Source: Humibacter ginsenosidimutans (GTDB lineage Bacteria > Actinomycetota > Actinomycetes > Actinomycetales > Microbacteriaceae). From it: a DNA stretch of 64,000 nt. The translations under genes were made by a program, and so were the position numbers. Below, piece by piece: positions 25,221-34,340 of this stretch (position 1 is the first letter of the stretch; the number at the start of each line of letters is the position of its first letter). The notes under the pieces are model-generated. The model was not told the DNA's origin. It ran no database searches and saw only the letters and a program-made list of their open reading frames with translations. The stretch lies in NCBI RefSeq assembly GCF_007859675.1, contig NZ_CP042305.1, positions 2,728,001 through 2,792,000 on the forward strand, read 5' to 3'.

Positions 25221-25230
25221 GCGCGCCAGG

Positions 25231-26217
25231 CTACTCCCGCACGGCCGCGGCGAAGCGCGCGGCACGGTCGCGCAGAAGACCGCTGAGTTCAGGCGAGTCG
25301 ACGACGTCGAAGGGCCAGGTCAGCCAGACGAGCGCGGAGGCGAGCACCTCGACTCTCACGTCCGAGATGCGCCACTCGGTCGCCGGCTCTCCACTCGGCG
25401 CCTCGGCCTCGGTGAATCCGCTCGCGTAGCCCCCGAGTGCTGTCGTCACTTCATCGATCGGTGCGTGGATGCGGATGGTCGCCGTCACCTCCGGCTGCAC
25501 CGTGGCGAGACGGTCGGCGACGTAGGCAGCGGCATCCCCGCCAGGAACCGTGCGGGCCGACGTGCGGATGCCCGTCGGTTGCGCACCCGAGATGCGATCG
25601 ACCCGTAGCGTGCGCCAGTCCTCCCGGTCCGCATCCCAGCACAGCAGGTACCAGAACGCGCCCCTCGGAACGAGGCCCACCGGCTCGACCCGACGCACGT
25701 GTTCGCCGTCCGAGTCCCGACCGGCGCTCGCGTACCGAATGCGCAGACGCTCGTGGTCGCGGCAGGCCAGTGCGAGCACCGCGAGCAGCTCCACATCGAC
25801 GGATGGCGTGATGGGAACCGCCCCGACGGAGACCACTGACCGCATGACTCGCACCCGGCGCCGAAGAGCGGGCGGCATCACCTGCTCGACCTTCGCGAGC
25901 GCAGTGAGCGCCAATTCGCTGCCGCCGGCCGCTCCGTTGGCCGCTGCGGAGGACAGCGCCGCCGCCAGAGCGGCCGCCTCCTGCGGGGTGAACATGAGGG
26001 GCGGCAGTTCGCTGCCCGTCGAGAGCCCATAGCCGCCGTCGCGTCCTCGTCGCGCATCGACCCGGTAGCCCAGGGCGCGCAGCCTCTCCACATCGCGCCT
26101 CAACGTGCGCCCGGTCACCCCGAGGCGGCCGGCCAGCTCGTCGCCTGCCCAGTATCGACGCGCCTGAAGCAGCTCCAGCAGGCGCAACACGCGCGAGGTC
26201 GCGGATGTCTCGCTCAT
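25231..26217 (-). CDS. WYL-domain transcriptional regulator (YafY/DeoR-type HTH)
   Basis: 328-residue regulator. The N-terminal winged helix reads YWAGDELAGRLGVTGRTLRRDVERLRALGYRV, followed by a WYL domain (ERLRIRYAS..., ALVPRGAFWYLLCWDADREDWRTLRVDRI) and a C-terminal WCX-like segment. Such proteins sense small ligands or nucleic acids. ATG at 26217 follows GGGAG; ATG at 26226 is possible. It is divergent from an NmrA-like gene 99 bases away, which is the likely target. Confidence 0.86.
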   Translation of the reverse strand: MSETSATSRVLRLLELLQARRYWAGDELAGRLGVTGRTLRRDVERLRALGYRVDARRGRDGGYGLSTGSELPPLMFTPQEAAALAAALSSAAANGAAGGSELALTALAKVEQVMPPALRRRVRVMRSVVSVGAVPITPSVDVELLAVLALACRDHERLRIRYASAGRDSDGEHVRRVEPVGLVPRGAFWYLLCWDADREDWRTLRVDRISGAQPTGIRTSARTVPGGDAAAYVADRLATVQPEVTATIRIHAPIDEVTTALGGYASGFTEAEAPSGEPATEWRISDVRVEVLASALVWLTWPFDVVDSPELSGLLRDRAARFAAAVRE

Positions 26218-26316
26218 GTCTCCCATTGTCCTCAGCTCAAAGGACCGAAACTGACCTAAATGGCACGGATGCTGGAAGACACCCGGCCTTTGCGGCCCGT
26301 CTTCAGGAGAACAGAC

Positions 26317-27171
26317 ATGACCATCCTCGTCACTGGTGCCACCGGCGCCGTCGGCCGTCACCTCGTATCGACGCTGCTCGAACACGGCTCGCGGGTGCGC
26401 GCCGTGACCCGCGCTCCCGAGAAGGCGGCCCTGCCACCCGAGGTCGAGGTGGTCGCAGCCGATCTCGGTGACCCTGGCACGCTCGGCGACGCGGTGTTCG
26501 CCGGCATCGACAGAGCGTTCGTCTTTCCCGCCGATGGCGTGGACCGCTTCGTCGAGGCGGCGAGCGGCGCGGGCATCGACCGCTTCACCGTCTTGTCGTC
26601 ACTGGCCGCCGCGAAGGAGTTCCCGCGCGACGAGGGCTCGGCAAGCCAACTGCATCATGCCGCGATCGAGAGCGCCGTGACCTCGTGCACCGACGAATGG
26701 ACGATTCTTCGACCAGGCACCTTCGCGAACAATCTGCTCTCCTGGGCGTGGCCGATCAAGAACGACTGGCCGATCCGCGCTCCCTACCTGGCTTCTGCCC
26801 AGGCGCCCATCCACGAGGCGGACGTCGCCGAAGCAGCGGCGGCGACGCTGCTCAGCACCGACTGGGTCGGCCAGGCCATCCCGCTCACCGGACCACAGGC
26901 GCTCACGCGCACCGAGCAGGTGGATGCCATCGGCGCCGGCATCGGCCGCGAGCTTCACGTCATCGAGATCGCCCCAGAAGAGTTCCGCGCCGACATGGCC
27001 CAATACGTTCCGGAGTCCATCATCACGATGATCCTCGACTACTGGAGCGACACCGTCACCGAGCCTGATCTCCCGCGCCCGGTCACCGCTGTCACAGGGC
27101 GCCCCGGACGCACTCTCGAACAATGGGCGCACGACCACCGCGCCGACTTCGCCCCTGTCGCGGCATCCTGA
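26317..27171 (+). CDS. NmrA-like NAD(P)-binding protein (atypical SDR)
   Basis: 284-residue protein. MTILVTGATGAVGRHLVSTLLEHG is the Rossmann motif; ADLGDPGTLGDAVFAGIDRAFVFPAD and TILRPGTFANNLLSWA are usual for the NmrA/quinone-oxidoreductase-2-like group. No YxxxK catalytic pair is evident, so it may be a redox sensor or reductase. AGGAGA precedes ATG 26317 by five bases. Divergent from the WYL regulator. Confidence 0.86.
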   Translation: MTILVTGATGAVGRHLVSTLLEHGSRVRAVTRAPEKAALPPEVEVVAADLGDPGTLGDAVFAGIDRAFVFPADGVDRFVEAASGAGIDRFTVLSSLAAAKEFPRDEGSASQLHHAAIESAVTSCTDEWTILRPGTFANNLLSWAWPIKNDWPIRAPYLASAQAPIHEADVAEAAAATLLSTDWVGQAIPLTGPQALTRTEQVDAIGAGIGRELHVIEIAPEEFRADMAQYVPESIITMILDYWSDTVTEPDLPRPVTAVTGRPGRTLEQWAHDHRADFAPVAAS

Positions 27172-27299
27172 TGCCGAACGCGAGCGTCGAGAACGCGCCC
27201 GAACGGCCTCTGCGAGCTGGGAGCCTGGCGTGCCGGACTGCGGGCCGAGTGCTGGTCGCATGACAATGGCCGGTGTCCCGGCGGCACACAATAGGTGGC

Positions 27300-27650
27300 A
27301 TGGTCGAGATCTCCGATGCGGACTTCCAGGCGATGGTCGGCGAGGAATACGACGCCCTGCCTGATGACATGGTGCGAGGTCTCGAGAATGTCGCAATCCT
27401 CATCGCGAACCAGCCTGCGAGCGAGAGACCGCGACTCTTCGGGCTCTACAGCGGAAGACCGCTGAAGACGCGCGGCGTGTATGGCTACGGAGAGCTCCCC
27501 GACCGGATCACCCTGTTCAAGAACAACATGGAGGAGCACAGCGCGGACCTCGACGCCCTGCGGGCGCGGGTGCGGATCACCCTCGTGCACGAGATCGGAC
27601 ACTACTTCGGGCTGGACGACGCGCGCCTGCGCGAGCTCGGATGGGCCTGA
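27300..27650 (+). CDS. zincin-like metallopeptidase family protein (DUF1025 type)
   Basis: 116-residue protein with the motif VHEIGHYFGLDD at about residues 95-106: HExxH plus a downstream acidic ligand, as in the small actinobacterial metallopeptidase family. The start is ATG 27300 with a weak AGGTGG site; the frame opens slightly earlier. It is a single gene ending before a convergent pair of hairpins. Activity in this family is unproven. Confidence 0.82.
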   Translation: MVEISDADFQAMVGEEYDALPDDMVRGLENVAILIANQPASERPRLFGLYSGRPLKTRGVYGYGELPDRITLFKNNMEEHSADLDALRARVRITLVHEIGHYFGLDDARLRELGWA

Positions 27651-27686
27651 CGCGAACCTGTCCCCGGGGGGATCGGTTCAGGCCCG

Positions 27687-27710
27687 CCCCTTGCCATGCT
27701 GTGCAAGGGG
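27687..27710. terminator. stem-loop between convergent genes
   Basis: CCCCTTGC / GCAAGGGG, eight-base arms and eight-base loop. A second palindromic element (GAACC..TCCCC..GGGGA..GGTTC) precedes it at 27654-27679. Both sit between the metallopeptidase stop (27650) and the convergent gene stop (27724), so bidirectional termination is likely. Confidence 0.55.
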
Positions 27711-27723
27711 GTCCTCTGAGGTA

Positions 27724-29046
27724 CTAGTCGAGGGGCTTCACCATGATCAGACAGGGGCTGGCATCGCCCCAGAGGTCGGTTTCTTCAAGAGGCAGGAAGC
27801 CGAACTTCCGATAGAAGTGCCGCGTGCGGGCATAGCCCGCGTCGGAATGCGAGGCGCCCAGCGTCTTCACCTCGAGTAGACGGACACCGGTGGCGCGAGC
27901 ATCACTTTCGACCGCGCGTAGCATCGCTGTTCCGATGCCGGTCCCATGCCGCGATCGATCGACGACCGTCAAGTGGATCTCGGCGACATGTGGAAAGTGG
28001 CGGTCCACCAGGGTGACGCCGACGACTCGGCCTGTGTCGTCCCGCACCGTCCAGGTCTCCATGGTCGCGGCAGCGGCGACGTACTCGGCGTTGGCCTCCG
28101 GGATGCCGAACCACTCGGGGACCGTGGCAAGCAGCCTGGTGACATCGTCGGGGACTTGGCCATCGCGGTGGCAGTCGATCACTCCGGCGGCTCGAACGTT
28201 TCGCACCACTTGCACGCGAGATCCTTCGCCAACGGATTCTTCGCTGTCACTGTTACGACGGCCGGCCGGGATGCCTTCGGCAACCATCAGATCGGCAAGC
28301 CGTTCGCGCATGTCAACGGTCGCACGCATAAGGCCTTGAGGATCACGGCCGAGTCCGGCGACCACCTCGTCGACCCACCGGAGTCCCGCCTTTGTCAGCA
28401 GTTGCTTTTCGTTCGTGACCCACTCGCCGCGGTGGGCGAGGATCGCGTGAGCGGCATAGCACGCGCCTTCGCTGAGCAGACCCGCGCACTGGGCGGTGCG
28501 CCCGTGCCTCGCATGTCCTTCCTGGGCGTAGTCGAGCGTGAGGTCGGCCCATTCCCTCCAGACGCCCGGGGCTCTGCGGCGCAGCATCTGGGGGTACTCC
28601 CAGTGCGGAAGCGATCCTCGCAAGGTGACGTTGATCCCGAGTTCGGCCAAGAGGATATAGCTCGGGAGTCCGGCCTGATGGAAGAGCAAGCGCTCGACGC
28701 TGTACTCGCCACGGCACGCATCCTCGTGGATCCGGTCGATCAGGTGAAGGTCGCGGTAGTGGACATCGATCGTCTGCCCGTCCACTGTCAGCTTCCCGCC
28801 GCCGTTGAAGATCGGGCTCCAGGCACCGAGCTCGCTGATCCGGCCCGGCCACCCGAGATTCCGAATGGATTGCGGATCGAAGTCGTCCCGATAGTAGACA
28901 GCGATGTCCCAGTCGCTCTCTGCGTGATGTGTTCCCTGCGCGCGCGACCCGCCGAGTGCAACTGCCTCTATCCCGGGCAACTGGTAGAGCGAGTCGGCGA
29001 CGTAGTCGACGAGTGGCGGATTGAAAGCGTGGTCTGACGTAGACAG
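27724..29046 (-). CDS. fused nucleotidyltransferase-like and GNAT acetyltransferase protein
   Basis: About 440 residues. The N-terminal part has the NTase-fold signature GGSRAQG followed by SDWDIAVYY (GS...DxD) and a helical region. The last 150 residues form a GNAT domain (EIHLTVVDRSRHGTGIGTAMLRAVESDA; FYRKFGF). Such fold pairs occur in drug- or nucleotide-modifying enzymes, but no specific family is recognised. AAGGAG lies six bases before an in-frame CTG at 29046, which may be the real start; the open frame goes back to TTG 29076 without a site. Confidence 0.75.
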   Translation of the reverse strand: MSTSDHAFNPPLVDYVADSLYQLPGIEAVALGGSRAQGTHHAESDWDIAVYYRDDFDPQSIRNLGWPGRISELGAWSPIFNGGGKLTVDGQTIDVHYRDLHLIDRIHEDACRGEYSVERLLFHQAGLPSYILLAELGINVTLRGSLPHWEYPQMLRRRAPGVWREWADLTLDYAQEGHARHGRTAQCAGLLSEGACYAAHAILAHRGEWVTNEKQLLTKAGLRWVDEVVAGLGRDPQGLMRATVDMRERLADLMVAEGIPAGRRNSDSEESVGEGSRVQVVRNVRAAGVIDCHRDGQVPDDVTRLLATVPEWFGIPEANAEYVAAAATMETWTVRDDTGRVVGVTLVDRHFPHVAEIHLTVVDRSRHGTGIGTAMLRAVESDARATGVRLLEVKTLGASHSDAGYARTRHFYRKFGFLPLEETDLWGDASPCLIMVKPLD

Positions 29047-29309
29047 TGTGTGCTCCTTGCATGCCGGATCGATCAACTCGCACGCGGAGGCGGCGAGGCG
29101 TGGATGAACGGCTAGAGGATCACGAACGACAGTGTTGCACGGTGCCGGAGGCAGACCAAGCCCGTCGGCAGATTCCGCCCTTGAGACAGGTGCTCAACGG
29201 GCAGGTGGGACAGTTCGTGGACGGATGTCCCGGAATGGGACGACTCCCTTAGGTTCTGTCCTTACACATCGGCGCGGCGTGGCGCTGTGACCGGACCAAC
29301 GCGCTTTGC

Positions 29310-29543
29310 TCAGACCCGGCTCCTTCGAGGTTGGTCGCCGCTCTTGAGTCCCGTGTTCGGAAAGAAGAGCTCCTCGATGGGCTTACCGAAGACTTCAGCA
29401 ATGCGGAACGCCAGCGGAAGCGAGGGATCATACTTGCCGGTCTCCAGGGCGACCACGGTTTGCCGCGAGACACCGAGCCTCTCTGCCAGAACAGCCTGAG
29501 TCCATCCCCGCTCGTCGCGCTCGGAGCGCATCTCGTTCTCCAT
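29310..29543 (-). CDS. XRE-family HTH regulator (small Cro/YozG type)
   Basis: 77-residue DNA-binding protein: [52 protein letters not shown] is a complete XRE domain. Its start overlaps the upstream membrane-protein stop (TGATG), so the two are translationally coupled. Pairs of a small XRE repressor and a 3-4-helix membrane protein are common in Gram-positives; the XRE protein usually regulates the pair. Confidence 0.87.
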   Translation of the reverse strand: MENEMRSERDERGWTQAVLAERLGVSRQTVVALETGKYDPSLPLAFRIAEVFGKPIEELFFPNTGLKSGDQPRRSRV

Positions 29544-29959
29544 CAGGCGACAGGAGCCTTGACCAGGAGGTTGGTGACTTCCCACGACACGATGCCGATC
29601 AGGGCCACCGGCCACCCGGCGTTCGGCACGGTGAACCCGGCAGCACTGAGGGTGCCGATCGTGACGGCGGCGAACATGGAGACGGTGAATCCAACAGCCA
29701 GACCGGGAAAGAAGAGCTTGAGCTGGTACTCGTCCAGCTGGCGCACCCTGAGCACGATGAGGATGACGACCCAGGCCATGAAGAGCACTGGCAGAAGGGC
29801 CCACACGACGCGCCACGGGCTGTCGGTGTGCCCCCACTGGTAGAGCACGAAGCTCGCGATCAGATAGCAACCAGTGGCGATCCAAAGGCGTACGCGGAAC
29901 GCACGTCGACGACGCAGCTCAGTCGGCGATTCCTTCACGGAGTCAAGGTCCCTTGTCAT
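29543..29959 (-). CDS. four-helix integral membrane protein, partner of the XRE regulator
   Basis: 138-residue protein with four hydrophobic segments ([70 protein letters not shown]). No enzymatic motif. ATG at 29959 is chosen because a good promoter (TTGACT, 18 bases, TACGAT) ends six bases upstream, which predicts a leaderless mRNA. An in-frame TTG at 29995 coincides with that -35 box. Overlaps the downstream XRE gene by TGATG. Confidence 0.72.
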   Translation of the reverse strand: MTRDLDSVKESPTELRRRRAFRVRLWIATGCYLIASFVLYQWGHTDSPWRVVWALLPVLFMAWVVILIVLRVRQLDEYQLKLFFPGLAVGFTVSMFAAVTIGTLSAAGFTVPNAGWPVALIGIVSWEVTNLLVKAPVA

Positions 29960-29965
29960 GAGGGC

Positions 29966-29995
29966 ATCGTATGAGACGGCCGACCGCTCAGTCAA
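29966..29995 (-). promoter_or_regulatory. promoter giving a leaderless transcript of the membrane protein/XRE pair
   Basis: Minus strand TTGACT (29995-29990), 18-base spacer, TACGAT (29971-29966). The predicted start seven bases downstream is the A of ATG 29959. Confidence 0.6.
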
Positions 29996-30110
29996 GTTTC
30001 CTTGTCATTCCACGCTTCATCTCGAGTCTGCCGCGCGTCGATCACGCACATGGCGAATTCGCCGATCTGGGCGTCGAGCGGTGTTGCAGTGCGCCAAGAG
30101 ATGGATGTGG

Positions 30111-30896
30111 TCACCGGCGCATGAGGCCTGCTGCGTTGTCGTGCAGAACCGCCGTCAATGCGCCGCGATCCGTGATGGCGGCCTGAACCGTTTTCAAGGA
30201 GGCCGCCGGCAGACCGTACGGCGTGTTCGAGCCGAAGAGGAGCTTGGACGGAATCCGGCCCGCTGCGGCTCGGAGAACGAAGATCTGCAGTGCGCTCGAT
30301 ATGTCGATGTACAGGTTGCTCACGTCGGTTGCCAATTCAATCGCGAGCATCGAATTCAGGCCGCCGAAGGCACCGATGATGATGGGAACGCGGGGATGGC
30401 GACTGGCGATCGCAGCGTACGAGCGGAGGTCGCCTTCGGTATTGGGCGCGAATCCGTGAACGAGCACCGGTAGTCCACCGTGGTCGTCGGCGAGCTGCAC
30501 GACGGGCTCGATCGTCTGACCGGCGTCCGGCGCGCATGTCAGTTCTCCGATGCCGACCATCGACGGATGTTGCAGTTGATCGTCGACGAACTCGACCAGG
30601 GTGCGCCTTTCCAGCGTCAGCGGGGCTGCTGCCATGCCGACCACGCGTCCAGGATGCGCGTCGAGCGCCGCGCGGAGTTCCATCGCGGGTGCGGCGAACT
30701 CGCTCGGGTCGACGGCCTCGCCGGCGACAACGTTCTGCAGGCTGCGGAACTCGGCTTGAACCTGTTCCACACTGCTGGCGCGTTCCGGATGCACGCGGGT
30801 TGAGAGCAAGACGGTCAGGTCGATACCGGCATCACTGTCCGCGGTCAAGCGGGCGTCCAGGTCATCGGTGACGTGCGCATGGATGTCGATGGTCAC
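30111..30896 (-). CDS. amidohydrolase-family protein (PF04909-like)
   Basis: 261-residue TIM-barrel amidohydrolase. IDIHAHV at the N-terminus supplies the first metal motif, LVHGFAPN a later His, and LLFGSNTPYG replaces the usual DxP/SD motif near the C-terminus, so metal binding may be altered. Start GTG 30896 has GAGGAG upstream. It is divergent from a MerR regulator with a perfect dyad between. Members include amidases, decarboxylases and lactonases; substrate unknown. Confidence 0.8.
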   Translation of the reverse strand: MTIDIHAHVTDDLDARLTADSDAGIDLTVLLSTRVHPERASSVEQVQAEFRSLQNVVAGEAVDPSEFAAPAMELRAALDAHPGRVVGMAAAPLTLERRTLVEFVDDQLQHPSMVGIGELTCAPDAGQTIEPVVQLADDHGGLPVLVHGFAPNTEGDLRSYAAIASRHPRVPIIIGAFGGLNSMLAIELATDVSNLYIDISSALQIFVLRAAAGRIPSKLLFGSNTPYGLPAASLKTVQAAITDRGALTAVLHDNAAGLMRR

Positions 30897-30941
30897 GAGT
30901 CTCTCCTCGGGCAAGTTGGAATAGCGAGCGCAACGGTACGG

Positions 30942-30959
30942 CTTGACATTGGTGTCAAG
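30942..30959. promoter_or_regulatory. MerR-type operator
   Basis: CTTGACA-TTGG-TGTCAAG, perfect seven-base arms. Each arm contains TTGACA, a consensus -35 hexamer, one in each direction. MerR proteins bind such dyads in promoter spacers. It lies between the MerR gene and the amidohydrolase. Confidence 0.7.
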
Positions 30960-30986
30960 GTCAACCCCTGAGGAGCGCGAGCGAAC

Positions 30987-31337
30987 ATGCTGATCGGTGA
31001 GTTGGCAGAACGCAGCGGCGTGTCTGCGCGCATGGTGCGGCATTACGCGAACGCCGGCCTCGTCTCAACCACTCGAGACGGCAACGGATACCGGGACTTC
31101 GACGAGTACCAGGTGGGCCGTGTTCAAGCCATTCGCGCCCTGTTGCTGTTGGGCCTGACCGTCTCGCAGATTCGCGAGCTCGTTTCGTGTCTCGGCGCCG
31201 CCGTGACGATGCCGACATGCCCTGCTGCCCGTGCGACCTTGGTGCAACGTCTCGGTGTTGTCGACCAACAGATCGCAGATCTGCTGACCATGCGTGAGCG
31301 CATCGTCAGCGGCCTGGAACTCGTCGACGCCCGATAA
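30987..31337 (+). CDS. MerR-family transcriptional regulator
   Basis: 116-residue regulator: MLIGELAERSGVSARMVRHYANAGLV is the MerR winged helix; a coiled-coil follows (RATLVQRLGVVDQQIADLLTMRERI). One Cys (MPTCPAAR) lies in the loop, so a metal or redox role is possible but not shown. GAGGAGCGCGAGCGAAC precedes the ATG. Probably controls the divergent amidohydrolase. Confidence 0.86.
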   Translation: MLIGELAERSGVSARMVRHYANAGLVSTTRDGNGYRDFDEYQVGRVQAIRALLLLGLTVSQIRELVSCLGAAVTMPTCPAARATLVQRLGVVDQQIADLLTMRERIVSGLELVDAR

Positions 31338-31532
31338 CGGCGCGGTCGTCTCTTGTAGGTGCTGGCCGCCAGGTTTCACAGAGGAGGAGCCATCGGGTGT
31401 CCGATTGCGACGCTCCGGCTGCTGTGGCGGGGAACGGAGGTCTTCGCACGCACGCGAAGGGTGAGGTCCTCGCTACCTGTGTCGTGACGTTGCGTGTTGT
31501 AGGGCAGGATGTCGGCAACAAGGGGGATGGCG

Positions 31533-32477
31533 ATGACGGAATTACCAAGTTGGCGGGACACCGCAACGCGATCGGCGATCGAGGATTTCGTGGCATCGGT
31601 GACGGCGGGAACTGATGCGGTGCCGGTCGCCGAACGAGTGGCGGTCTTCGACAACGATGGAACATTGTGGTCAGAGAAGCCGATGCCGACGCAGTTGCAC
31701 TACGTGGTGGAGCAGTGGCGGAAGCGGCTCGCCGAGGACGCCTCGTTGGCGGCTCGTCAGCCGTACACCGCTGTGGCGAGCGGCGATCTGTCGTGGGTCG
31801 GTGCCGCCGTCGACAAGCACTATGCCGGTGATGATGCCGACCTGAAGGTCTTGATCGGCGCGATCGTCGAGGTGACGCAGGGCGTCAGCGTTCACGACTA
31901 CGCGGAGTCGGTTGCCTCGTTCTACCGCGACGCGCGGCACCTGACGTTGGGGGTGCCGTATTCGCGGACGGTGTATCAGCCGATGGTGGAGCTGCTGCGG
32001 TTCTTGGAGGCCAACGGGTTCACCTGTTATGTGGTCTCGGCCGGTGAGCGGGACTTCATGCGCCCGATGACCGAGGAGTACTACGGTCTGCCGCCCGAAC
32101 GTGTGGTGGGTTCGGCGTATGGACTGACGTACGACGAAGACACTCGGCAGGTGCGGTATGGGGCTGCGCTGTCATTCTTCGACGACGGGCCGGAGAAGCC
32201 GCCGCGAATCTGGACCAGGATCGGGCGACGCCCGTTGTTCGCGGTCGGCAATTCGAACGGCGACATGCCCATGCTCGACTTCACGGCTGACAACGGGCGC
32301 GGATTGGCGTTGCTGGTGCATCACGACGACGACACCGATCGCGGCGACACCCCCTACGACAAAGGTGCGGAACAGGCACTCGCGGCGGCGGCGGACCGCG
32401 GGTACACCGTGATCAGTGTCAAGGACGACTGGGAGCAGGTCTTCCCGACCGCGCCCGCGTCGACGCGCGACGCCTGA
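31533..32477 (+). CDS. HAD-superfamily phosphatase (phosphoserine-phosphatase-like)
   Basis: 314-residue haloacid-dehalogenase protein. Motif I is VAVFDNDGTLWSE, motif II CYVVSAGERDFM, and GNSNGDMPMLDF is motif III/IV, so the active site looks complete. ATG 31533 has AGGGGG six bases upstream; ATG 31509 and 31527 are alternatives. The gene converges with an arylsulfatase (57-base gap); nearby phosphatase and sulfatase activities hint at ester scavenging (inference). Confidence 0.84.
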   Translation: MTELPSWRDTATRSAIEDFVASVTAGTDAVPVAERVAVFDNDGTLWSEKPMPTQLHYVVEQWRKRLAEDASLAARQPYTAVASGDLSWVGAAVDKHYAGDDADLKVLIGAIVEVTQGVSVHDYAESVASFYRDARHLTLGVPYSRTVYQPMVELLRFLEANGFTCYVVSAGERDFMRPMTEEYYGLPPERVVGSAYGLTYDEDTRQVRYGAALSFFDDGPEKPPRIWTRIGRRPLFAVGNSNGDMPMLDFTADNGRGLALLVHHDDDTDRGDTPYDKGAEQALAAAADRGYTVISVKDDWEQVFPTAPASTRDA

Positions 32478-32534
32478 CGCAGTGATGGACGGCCCGCACG
32501 AGAGCGGACCACCCACCACCTGAACGACTGCGGA

Positions 32535-34016
32535 TCAGTTCGATCCGGTGAGGCCGTGCACCATCTTTTGGACTTGGCCTTGCACCTGGGCGTCTTCCAC
32601 ATCGAACATGGCGTAGCTGATGCCGGAGGACTGCAGCGGACGGTTCGGGTACTTCTTGTAGCTGGGCAGCACACTGAGCAGGCGGGCAGCCATCTGGGGC
32701 GTCTGCCACGTCTTCTCCGCGAAGCTGGTCATGAAGATGTCGTATCGCTCCTGCGGGTCCTGCCAGAGATCGAACAGCTCCGGCACTATCGCCGTGTAAG
32801 CGGATGCTCCGCGCCACCCGTCACGGATGTTCCAGATCGCCTTCCACTTTCCGATACGCACCGCCCCGGGCAGCAGTTCGGTCTCAGTCATGTAGAGCCA
32901 GTGATCGCGGGTCGACGGCCCTTCGCCCTTGAGCAGCTGGGTTTGGTCGTAGCTGTCGAAGATCGTCGGCTGCCCCTCACGGTCCTCGGTCGGCAGCTCC
33001 ACGCCGGCAATGCTCGCGAAAGTGGCCATGAAGTCCAGCGACCCGACGATGTCGGAGGTTCGCCGACCCGGCTGAATGGTGCCCGGCCACCACGCGATCG
33101 CCGGCACCCGGCTCCCGCCCTCGTAGTCGGTGCCCTTGGTGCCGCGATAGGGGGTGTAACCGCAGTCGGGATAGACGTCTTGCCATGCCCCGTTGTCCGT
33201 GGTCCAGACCACGAGCGTGTTCTCCCCGATCCCGAGTTCGCGGATCTTGTCCATCACCTGTCCGACGCGGTGATCCAACTCCACCAGCGAGTCCGTGTAC
33301 TTCGACTTCGCCAACGATGCACCCTCGAAGTCCGGGTGCGGAAGGTTCGGCTGGTGCACCTTCGCGGTGTTCAGGTAGAGGAAGAATGGATTCTCACCAT
33401 TGGAATGCGACTCGATGTAGTCCAGCGCGATGTCGGTCGACTTCTCATCGATGAACGGGATGGATGAAGAATCGAGCTTCTGCGTCTCGTGCGTTCCTTC
33501 ACCGACCTTGCCGTCCAGCGCGCCGATGACGTTGCCCCACATCTTCATCGTGGCTTCGTCGTCGAACGGGAAGTCGGGATTGAACGCCTTGTCCGTATAG
33601 GTGTAGGCGTTCAGGTGATACAGCGTCGTGTTATACATCTCATCGAACCCGTGCGCGATCGGCATCGCATAATCGGATTCCCCGAGGTGCCACTTGCCGA
33701 TCTGACAGGTGTCGTAGTTCGCCTTCTTCAGCACGCTGGCCAGCGTCCACTCGCCCGCCGGCAGGCCACCACCGTCACCCGGGAAGGCGACGGTCGTCAT
33801 GCCGCTGCGAATCGGCATCCGTCCCGTCAAAGCGGCAGCACGGCCGGGCGTGCAGCTCGGCTGACCGTAGAACGACATGAACTGCAGACCCTCGGCCGCC
33901 AAGCGGTCCAGGTTCGGGGTCGGCGCACCACGATTCTCACCGCCGCCGTAGACCCCCAGATCACCCCATCCCACGTCGTCCGACATGAACAGGATGATGT
34001 TCGGCTTATCAGTCAC
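32535..34016 (-). CDS. arylsulfatase (formylglycine-dependent type I sulfatase)
   Basis: 493-residue sulfatase. D13-D14 in FMSDDVGWGDLG bind calcium, and C55 in SCTPGRAAALTGR is the residue converted to formylglycine (CxPxR motif). A conserved KWHLGE and TTDNG follow. No signal peptide is visible, unlike many sulfatases, so the enzyme may be cytoplasmic. No formylglycine-generating enzyme gene is in the window. AAAGGGGG precedes ATG 34016. Confidence 0.9.
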   Translation of the reverse strand: MTDKPNIILFMSDDVGWGDLGVYGGGENRGAPTPNLDRLAAEGLQFMSFYGQPSCTPGRAAALTGRMPIRSGMTTVAFPGDGGGLPAGEWTLASVLKKANYDTCQIGKWHLGESDYAMPIAHGFDEMYNTTLYHLNAYTYTDKAFNPDFPFDDEATMKMWGNVIGALDGKVGEGTHETQKLDSSSIPFIDEKSTDIALDYIESHSNGENPFFLYLNTAKVHQPNLPHPDFEGASLAKSKYTDSLVELDHRVGQVMDKIRELGIGENTLVVWTTDNGAWQDVYPDCGYTPYRGTKGTDYEGGSRVPAIAWWPGTIQPGRRTSDIVGSLDFMATFASIAGVELPTEDREGQPTIFDSYDQTQLLKGEGPSTRDHWLYMTETELLPGAVRIGKWKAIWNIRDGWRGASAYTAIVPELFDLWQDPQERYDIFMTSFAEKTWQTPQMAARLLSVLPSYKKYPNRPLQSSGISYAMFDVEDAQVQGQVQKMVHGLTGSN

Positions 34017-34340
34017 GTTGAAACCCCCTTTCCACGGACGCTACATGCGTGCACCACCCGCGGTGAGAGCAGGGACGAACTCATCATCCGCACAGGGCTA
34101 GACACCTTTTCCCGCCGACTGGCACGGATCTGTTACATCACGCACGGTGAGTTCACCGCTCGCACGCTGCGGGTCGCAGACGCGGTGTCCTGGCGGGCCC
34201 GCGGTGAACCGAGCGGGACATGCCTTCGCCTCTCTGCCATTTCTCTACCGGCAACACTCTCGCGGCGGGTGGCGATTGGCGTTCGCGGAGGCCGGAGCTG
34301 AGTCCTCGCACGGTTGCGTTCACGGAGGGTGGGTGCTGCG
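34017..34340. other. non-coding gap upstream of the sulfatase
   Basis: 324 bases with no supportable gene. It should contain the sulfatase promoter. A nine-base inverted repeat (GTTCACCGC at 34151, GCGGTGAAC at 34201) is present with a 41-base interval; its role is unclear. Confidence 0.5.

Noticed and set aside
29077..29309. Insertion-sequence remnant
   Set aside because: GGACA/TGTCC pairs occur, but no terminal repeats, target duplication or transposase fragment can be shown.
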